Shown here piece after piece: positions 50,105-54,941 of a DNA stretch of 54,941 nt. Position numbers and translations under genes: made by a program. Where the stretch lies: the NCBI GenBank assembly GCA_903912485.1, contig CAIWHR010000472.1:1-54941 (forward strand), given 5' to 3'. Under the pieces are notes generated by a model. The model did no database searches. It had not been told where the DNA came from and saw nothing but the letters and a program-made list of their open reading frames with translations. Each line of letters starts with the position of its first letter. The stretch's first letter is position 1. The DNA is from an uncultured beta proteobacterium. GTDB taxonomy: Bacteria; Pseudomonadota; Gammaproteobacteria; Burkholderiales; Casimicrobiaceae.

Positions 50105-51364
50105 TCAGTTCGCGCGGTGCGGGCGCGCGTGGCGTCGCCACCCGCGCACGAACCACGCGTACGACAGCACATACAGGGCGAGCACCAGCGCGAAGGCGAG
50201 CCGCAGTCCGTCCGCCGTGTCGAGGCCGAGCGAAACGCGCGCGGCGTCGACGGCGATGCCGATCCCCCACTGCGCCGCGAAGCTCCCCGCGAACATCAGG
50301 AGGTTCACCGCGGTGTTGGCGCGGCCGGTGAGGTCGCTGGCGAGGCCGTCGTTCAGCACGGTGAAGGCGAGCACGTTGACGACCACGCCGAAGCCGTACG
50401 CCGACCACCAGAAATAGGTTCCGGGCACGCGGAAGACGATCGCGGCGAACGCGAACCCGCCCAGCGCGTAGCCGGCGGCGAACAGGTGGCGCGCGCCGAT
50501 GCCGCGCCGCGCGAGCCGGGTGGCGAACAGGCCGAGCCCGAGGTAGCCCGCCAGCATGACGACGCCCATCACCAGCAGGTGCCGCGCCGCGACCGCGCGG
50601 GTATACCCCTCGACCTCGATCAGCCACGGCACCGACCACAGGCCCTGGATGGCCATGAACGAACCCATGCCGAAGCCGCCCAGCGGGACGATCCACCAGA
50701 AGCGCGGGTGCGCGAACACGCTCTTCACGCCGCGCCATTGCGCCGCGAAGCCGACCGCGTGCGCATTGCCCGGAGTGTCCGGCACGCGCAGGAAGATCGC
50801 CGTCGCGATCGCGAACGCAGCAACCGCCAGCGCCATGAAGACCACGCGCCACGACGTCACCGTCAGCGCCGCTTCGAGCGGCGCCGTCGCCAGCAGCGCG
50901 CCGCTGCCGCCGGCGACCATCATCCAGCCGGAGAGGGACGCCTGCCGCTGCGGCGGATACCAGGTCGCGATCGCCTTCAGCGGCGCCATCAGCCCGGCCG
51001 CACAGCCGACGCCGATCAGCGCCCTGCCCGCGACCAGTCCCGCGACGTCGGTGGCGGTGGCGAAGGCCAGCGCGCCGAGTCCGGCCAGCAGCAGCAGCGC
51101 CGGCTCGACGCGGCGCGGTCCGTAGCGGTCGAGCAGCATGCCGACCGGAAGCTGCACCGCGGCGAACGCGACGAAGTAGGCGCCGGTGAGAAAGCCCAGC
51201 GACCCCTGCGTCAGCGCCAGCTCGCGCGTGAGGTCCGGCGAAATCACCGCGTTCACCATCCGGAACAGGTACGACAGCAGGTAGCCCGCCGCGAACGGAA
51301 AGTACAGACGGGCAAAGCTCATCGTCGGCTCGTGCACGGCGGAAGCGGGCGCAGGACGCGGCAT
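50105..51364 (-). CDS. Major facilitator superfamily transporter
   Basis: The 419-residue protein has twelve predicted helices. The loop between helices two and three reads GMLLDRYGPRRVEP (G-x-x-x-D-R-x-G-x-R-R), the MFS signature. LIGVGCAAGLMAPLKAIATWYPP is typical of anion or organic-acid carriers. Substrate unknown. The first ATG is at 51364; one at 51322, closer to the first helix, is also possible. It lies 10 bp upstream of mpl, so it may be co-transcribed with it. Confidence 0.9.
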   Translation of the reverse strand: MPRPAPASAVHEPTMSFARLYFPFAAGYLLSYLFRMVNAVISPDLTRELALTQGSLGFLTGAYFVAFAAVQLPVGMLLDRYGPRRVEPALLLLAGLGALAFATATDVAGLVAGRALIGVGCAAGLMAPLKAIATWYPPQRQASLSGWMMVAGGSGALLATAPLEAALTVTSWRVVFMALAVAAFAIATAIFLRVPDTPGNAHAVGFAAQWRGVKSVFAHPRFWWIVPLGGFGMGSFMAIQGLWSVPWLIEVEGYTRAVAARHLLVMGVVMLAGYLGLGLFATRLARRGIGARHLFAAGYALGGFAFAAIVFRVPGTYFWWSAYGFGVVVNVLAFTVLNDGLASDLTGRANTAVNLLMFAGSFAAQWGIGIAVDAARVSLGLDTADGLRLAFALVLALYVLSYAWFVRGWRRHARPHRAN

Positions 51365-51368
51365 CGCA

Positions 51369-51734
51369 TCAGTCGCGGAAGATGAAGTACACGGCGCCCA
51401 GCAGGCAAATTCCCGCCCACACGAAGTCGAGCTTGGGCGGCTGGTCCATGTACACGACCGCGAACGGCACGAACACCGCCAGCGTGATGATCTCCTGCAT
51501 GATCTTGAGCTGCGCCAGCGACAGCGCCGTGTAGCCGATGCGGTTCGCCGGAACCTGGAACAGATACTCGAACAGCGCGATGCCCCACGAGATCAGCGCC
51601 GCGATCCACCACGGCTGCGCCTCGAGGTGCTTCAGGTGCCCGTACCAGGCGAAGGTCATGAACAGGTTCGAGACCGTGAGCAGCGCGGCGCAGGCGAGCG
51701 CCGGGTGGCTGGTGATCGGGGCAAAGGAATTCAT
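51369..51734 (-). CDS. DMT-superfamily small membrane protein (DUF486 family)
   Basis: The 121-residue protein has four hydrophobic helices and matches the DUF486 group: LLTVSNLFMTFAWYGHLK, SWGIALFEYLFQVPANRIGY and QLKIMQEIITLAVFVPFAV are its conserved stretches. These resemble half-size drug/metabolite transporters and probably dimerise. Function is not established. It lies 4 bp ahead of the MFS gene. Confidence 0.88.
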   Translation of the reverse strand: MNSFAPITSHPALACAALLTVSNLFMTFAWYGHLKHLEAQPWWIAALISWGIALFEYLFQVPANRIGYTALSLAQLKIMQEIITLAVFVPFAVVYMDQPPKLDFVWAGICLLGAVYFIFRD

Positions 51735-51814
51735 CGGCGCGGACTTCCGGTGCGGCGGCGCGACAGAGGTCGGGCGACGCCGGGGACCCGCATTATCGCC
51801 CTGCCGGCGCAAAC

Positions 51815-52633
51815 TCAGGTAAAGCTGACGGTGAGCCCCGCGACGCCCAGCGCGCCGTAATCGCTGGTCCACGTCTGCCCCGGCTCCACCGGCCACGCGT
51901 CGGTGACGGTGCCGGTGGTGATCACCTCGCCGGCGGCGAGCGGCGGGGCCCAGGGCTGCGTCGCCAGCACGCGGGCGAGATGCGCCAGCGCCAGCGCGGG
52001 ATTGCCGAGCACGTTCGCGCCCGCGCCGGTGTCGACCAGCGCGCCGCCGTGCCGCAGCTGCAGCGCGAACGCCGGCAGCGCGGCGGCGATCGACGCACGG
52101 TTGTCCGCGGTGACGGCGACGGGCGCGCCGACGATCAGCGCCCCGTGCAGGCCGAACGCGGCGGTGCAGTCGGCCGCGGTGAACTTCCAGTCGGGAAAGT
52201 GGCTCTGGACGATCTCGAAACCGGCCGCGACCCACTCGACGCAGTCCAGGATCGAAGCCGCGTCGTCGACGGCCGGCACCGGCGCCTTCAGCTTGAACAC
52301 GACCTCGGGCTCGATGCGCGGCTGCACGAGGCCGGCGAGCGACTGCGAAGCGCGGCCCGACGGCGCGAACTGCACGGTGCGGTCCCAGGCGTGCGCCCAC
52401 ATCGGCCGGTTGACGCCGTAGCGCGCCCAGATGGTGCGGTTGGTGAATCCGATCTTGCGCGCGACCGACTGCCAGCCGCGCGCGCGCCGGCGGCGCTCGA
52501 TCTCGGCAAGCACCTCGTACGCGGCGGCGACGTCGAACTGCGGCTCGGTCGCGCTGATCGGCGACAGCGTCGTCGCGCTGTCGTACGCCGCCAGCAGGCG
52601 GTCGGCGATGGCGCCGATGGCGGCGGGGGTCAC
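51815..52633 (-). CDS. 2-keto-4-pentenoate hydratase / fumarylacetoacetate hydrolase-family protein
   Basis: The 272-residue protein shows the hydratase subgroup pattern: YEVLAEIERRRRARGWQSVARKIGFTN, a metal-binding segment EPEVVFKLKAPVP with the E-x-E arrangement, and GEVITTGTVTDAWPVEPGQTW. Such enzymes hydrate 2-oxo-pentenoates or decarboxylate 4-oxalocrotonate in meta-cleavage pathways; none of the other pathway genes is nearby. The start is GTG at 52633 in a GTGA overlap with the upstream gene. Confidence 0.82.
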   Translation of the reverse strand: MTPAAIGAIADRLLAAYDSATTLSPISATEPQFDVAAAYEVLAEIERRRRARGWQSVARKIGFTNRTIWARYGVNRPMWAHAWDRTVQFAPSGRASQSLAGLVQPRIEPEVVFKLKAPVPAVDDAASILDCVEWVAAGFEIVQSHFPDWKFTAADCTAAFGLHGALIVGAPVAVTADNRASIAAALPAFALQLRHGGALVDTGAGANVLGNPALALAHLARVLATQPWAPPLAAGEVITTGTVTDAWPVEPGQTWTSDYGALGVAGLTVSFT

Positions 52634-54849
52634 GTCAGCACCCAGCGCGCGACGTCGCCGCCGCCCGCGGCGGCTTCGAGGAAGCCCGCCAGCACCCGCA
52701 GCGGCGCGTCGTCGTCGACCAGGCGCTCGAACCCGGCGGCGATCTCCCGCGAGAGATCCGCGCGCAGGCCCGGGTTGCGGCCGAGATCGACGGCGATGCG
52801 GACGTAGTCGCCGCGATCGCGCGCGACCAGCTGCGGCAGGCCCATCCGGTGCAGCATCGCCATGCTCTGGCGCCCCCGCATCAGGTCTCCCGGCAGCGTG
52901 ACCAGCGGCAGCCCGCAGGCGAAGGCGTCGAGGCTGGTGTTGCCGCCCGACCAGCGCAGCGTGTCGAGCACGACGTCGCAGGCGGCAGTCAGCGCGAGGT
53001 AGGTCTCCCGCGGGACCAGCGGCAGGACGCGGCAGCACTGGTCCGCGCGCATCCCGCGCGCTTCCAGCGCCGGCGACAACCGGCGCATGAAGGCCTCGGT
53101 GACCAGCGGATGCGCGGCGGCGAACAGAACCAGCGTGGCGTCCGGCACCTCGCAGAGCACGTCGGCGAGCAGCGCGTCGTTGTCGGGATGGATCTTGAAC
53201 AGCGACTGCGGGCACAGGAACAGCGTGCGCCCTGCGGCGAGGCCGAGTTCGGCGCGGCTGGCCTTCGCCACCGCCGGCGGACGTGGGTAGCTGGTTCCGA
53301 TGCCGGGGAGGCCGACCAGGCGCTCCCGGTAGCACGCGCCGGCGCCGGCGGGTTCCATCGCCGCCGTCGTCAGGAAGTAGTCGATCGTCGGGTGCCCCGA
53401 GGTGACCGGATGCCCCCACGCGCAGCACTGGACGGGTGCCAGCCTCATCCCCGCCAGCGTGAACGCCACGTCGTGCATGCCCAGTTCGGGGTAGACGAGG
53501 ACGTCGAGCTCCGCGTCGCGGATCGCGCCCGCCATCCCGCGCAGCGAGCGCCCTCCCAGCGGCAGCGCGTCGGCGGCGCCGGGAGCGGCCGCCGCGGCGG
53601 TCGCGTCGGCATGGCGCGCCAGGTCGAACAGCCGGACTTCGAAACGCCCGCGGTCGAGGCCGCCCTGCCAGCGGCCGAAGTACGCGCCCACCGTGCTGCT
53701 GTTGAAGAACCGCGACGCGAAGCCGACGCGGATCCGGTCGCGCGCCGGGCGGCGCGGCATCGGCGCGCGCAGCGACGGGTCGGCGCTGTCGAGGTAGCCG
53801 CCCAGCCAGTCGCCGTAGCGCGTCTGCAGCCGCAGGTCGTCCTCGCCCTGGTAGGCGAGGTAGAAGTTGGTCCACTGCACGCGGGCGATGGCCCGCTCCG
53901 GCGGGACGCCGGGTGGGGCCTGCGCGAACGACGCCGCGAGCGCGTCGAGCCCCACGCCGAACCGCCGCCGCTCTTCGCCGACGGCGGCCGCCGACGCGTA
54001 AACCTGCGGCAGCGTCAGGTGCAGTCCCAGCGCCGCCGCGACGTTGGCGGGATCCTGCTGCAGCGAGCGCCGGAAGGCGTCGCGCGCCGGCTGCACTTCA
54101 CCGCTCTCGGCGAGCACCGCGCCCAGCGCGGTCAGCTCGCTGGCGCTGTGCGCCGGGTCGAGCGCTATCGCCCGCGACAGGCTCTGCGCCGCTGCGTCGG
54201 TCTGCCCCATCGCGCTCTGCGTCGCCGCCAGCGCGACCCACGCCGGCCGGCTCGCCGGGTCGCCCGCGAGCAGTTCGCGAAAGGCCCGGCCGGCCTCCGT
54301 CCAGCGTCCCGTCTCCCGGCACAGCAGGCCGAGGTTGAAGCGCGCGACGCGGGACGCCGGATCGATCGACAGCGCGCGCGCGTACGCCTGTTCGGCTTCC
54401 GCGAGCCGGTGCTGCCCGTGCAGCAGCTCGCCCAGGTTGTTCAGCGCCGCGATGTATTGCGGTCGCTGGCGCAGAGCGTCGCGAAACCACGCGATCGCCT
54501 CGTCGCCGCGATCGAGTTCGGCCAGCATCACGGCCAGGTTGAAGCTGATCTCGGGCGCGGCGACGTTCAGCGCCGCGGCGGCCTCCAGCGCCGCCACCGC
54601 GTCGTCCCGCCTTCCCGCGGTGCGCAGCGCCCCGGCCAGCGCCAGCCGGAAACGCGGCGTTGCCGGATGCTGTTCGACCAGCCGCTGCGCGACGCGCACA
54701 GCCTCCCGAATCGCGTCGGGCGTCCCGGCGCGAAGGAGGTCGCCGACGTCGGCCAGCGGATCGCGGGAAGCCGCGGTCGGCGCGGCGGCGATCGTCGACG
54801 GGAGGGATGCAGCTGGCATCGGTGCAGGCCGGTCCGCGGGTCGCTTCAC
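52630..54849 (-). CDS. TPR protein with O-GlcNAc-transferase-like (GT41) domain
   Basis: The 739-residue protein has about seven TPR repeats (residues roughly 30-275) and a C-terminal GT41 domain (about 340-739) with FFNSSTVGAYFGRW, CAWGHPVTSGHPTIDYFL, LFLCPQSLFKIHPDNDALLADV and the UDP-binding end LRWSGGNTSLDAFACGLPLV. It may glycosylate proteins such as flagellins or adhesins with GlcNAc or a related sugar. The start is GTG at 54849, overlapping the stop of the partial gene at the right edge as GTGA. Confidence 0.9.
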   Translation of the reverse strand: MKRPADRPAPMPAASLPSTIAAAPTAASRDPLADVGDLLRAGTPDAIREAVRVAQRLVEQHPATPRFRLALAGALRTAGRRDDAVAALEAAAALNVAAPEISFNLAVMLAELDRGDEAIAWFRDALRQRPQYIAALNNLGELLHGQHRLAEAEQAYARALSIDPASRVARFNLGLLCRETGRWTEAGRAFRELLAGDPASRPAWVALAATQSAMGQTDAAAQSLSRAIALDPAHSASELTALGAVLAESGEVQPARDAFRRSLQQDPANVAAALGLHLTLPQVYASAAAVGEERRRFGVGLDALAASFAQAPPGVPPERAIARVQWTNFYLAYQGEDDLRLQTRYGDWLGGYLDSADPSLRAPMPRRPARDRIRVGFASRFFNSSTVGAYFGRWQGGLDRGRFEVRLFDLARHADATAAAAAPGAADALPLGGRSLRGMAGAIRDAELDVLVYPELGMHDVAFTLAGMRLAPVQCCAWGHPVTSGHPTIDYFLTTAAMEPAGAGACYRERLVGLPGIGTSYPRPPAVAKASRAELGLAAGRTLFLCPQSLFKIHPDNDALLADVLCEVPDATLVLFAAAHPLVTEAFMRRLSPALEARGMRADQCCRVLPLVPRETYLALTAACDVVLDTLRWSGGNTSLDAFACGLPLVTLPGDLMRGRQSMAMLHRMGLPQLVARDRGDYVRIAVDLGRNPGLRADLSREIAAGFERLVDDDAPLRVLAGFLEAAAGGGDVARWVLT

Positions 54850-54941
54850 TGCAGCGGCGCGCGCCGCTGCTGATAACGCTGGTACACCTGCGCCCAGCCC
54901 GGATCGACCACCGCGCCCGACGCGTCCGCTGCCGCCGGCAC
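54846..54941 (-). CDS. Partial coding sequence at the right edge (C-terminal 31 residues)
   Basis: An open frame enters from the right edge and ends at the TGA at 54846-54848, overlapping the GTG start of the GT41 gene. Its last residues read DPGWAQVYQRYQQRRAPLQ. The coupling and absence of stops support a real gene, but 31 residues do not identify a family. Confidence 0.5.
   Translation of the reverse strand: MPAAADASGAVVDPGWAQVYQRYQQRRAPLQ

Noticed and set aside
52849-54873. Plus-strand frame of 674 codons opposite the TPR-GT41 gene
   Set aside because: Arginine- and alanine-rich shadow; no domain and opposite to a well-supported gene.

Overview
The window is a high-GC (mostly about 65-72 %) stretch of a proteobacterial chromosome, most likely from a betaproteobacterium. 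The reasons are the many branched-chain amino-acid-type (Liv) and TRAP uptake genes, the IclR-controlled catabolic operon, the mpl/YqiA-type esterase pair, and Shine-Dalgarno and ATGA/GTGA/TTGA gene couplings throughout. No rRNA, tRNA, CRISPR array or intact insertion sequence was seen.

Layout. (1) 13-5324, minus strand: a single-domain response regulator, then a catabolic-looking operon read from an orphan Liv-type binding protein through two Gfo/Idh/MocA dehydrogenases, an SDR and an enoyl-CoA hydratase. (2) 5582-7003, plus: a 48-codon fragment resembling the start of an inositol monophosphatase, abutting an FAD-dependent oxidoreductase. (3) 7079-11145: what looks like a decaying light-response locus. 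It has a c-type haem protein, an SRPBCC-SDR fusion, a BLUF photoreceptor and folE, which are intact, plus stubs of a cyclopropane-fatty-acid synthase and of a LitR/CarH-like MerR regulator facing each other across an intact-looking divergent promoter. (4) 11234-14647: a dihaem peroxidase of different base composition, a GNAT enzyme, a SOUL haem-binding protein and a stub of a chalcone-isomerase-like protein. (5) 14644-23355: the most striking part, a candidate sphingolipid (ceramide) locus. Its core is one roughly 1150-residue protein joining an acyl-AMP ligase, an acyl carrier domain and a serine-palmitoyltransferase-like PLP enzyme. With it are a CerR-like reductase, a GNAT protein of the type proposed as bacterial ceramide synthase, an ABC-2 exporter and a GT-B-like transferase. 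An SGNH hydrolase and an acyltransferase-3 membrane protein follow.

(6) 26380-38854, minus: twelve genes that can be read as one operon from a promoter at about 39070. They are an acylating aldehyde dehydrogenase, a TPP enzyme, a TIM-barrel protein, a TRAP transporter (Q, M, P), an AroE-like dehydrogenase with altered substrate residues, LivHMGF without a binding protein, and a canonical type I 3-dehydroquinate dehydratase. A divergent IclR regulator (39251) heads VOC, TIM-barrel and aldo/keto reductase genes; the VOC and TIM-barrel pair looks like a split QuiC protein that has lost metal ligands. The whole set suggests import and breakdown of a cyclic polyol or quinate-like compound, by a layout that recalls inositol catabolism. 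(7) 43187-47092, plus: a PLD-SF2 helicase and an MntA/HepT pair, probably defence-related. (8) 47206-54941, minus: housekeeping-like genes (nucleotidase, esterase, mpl, MFS and DMT-type membrane proteins, a FAH/hydratase enzyme) and a TPR-O-GlcNAc-transferase-like protein, with a partial gene at the right edge.

Functions are read from motifs and recalled family features only; no database search was possible.
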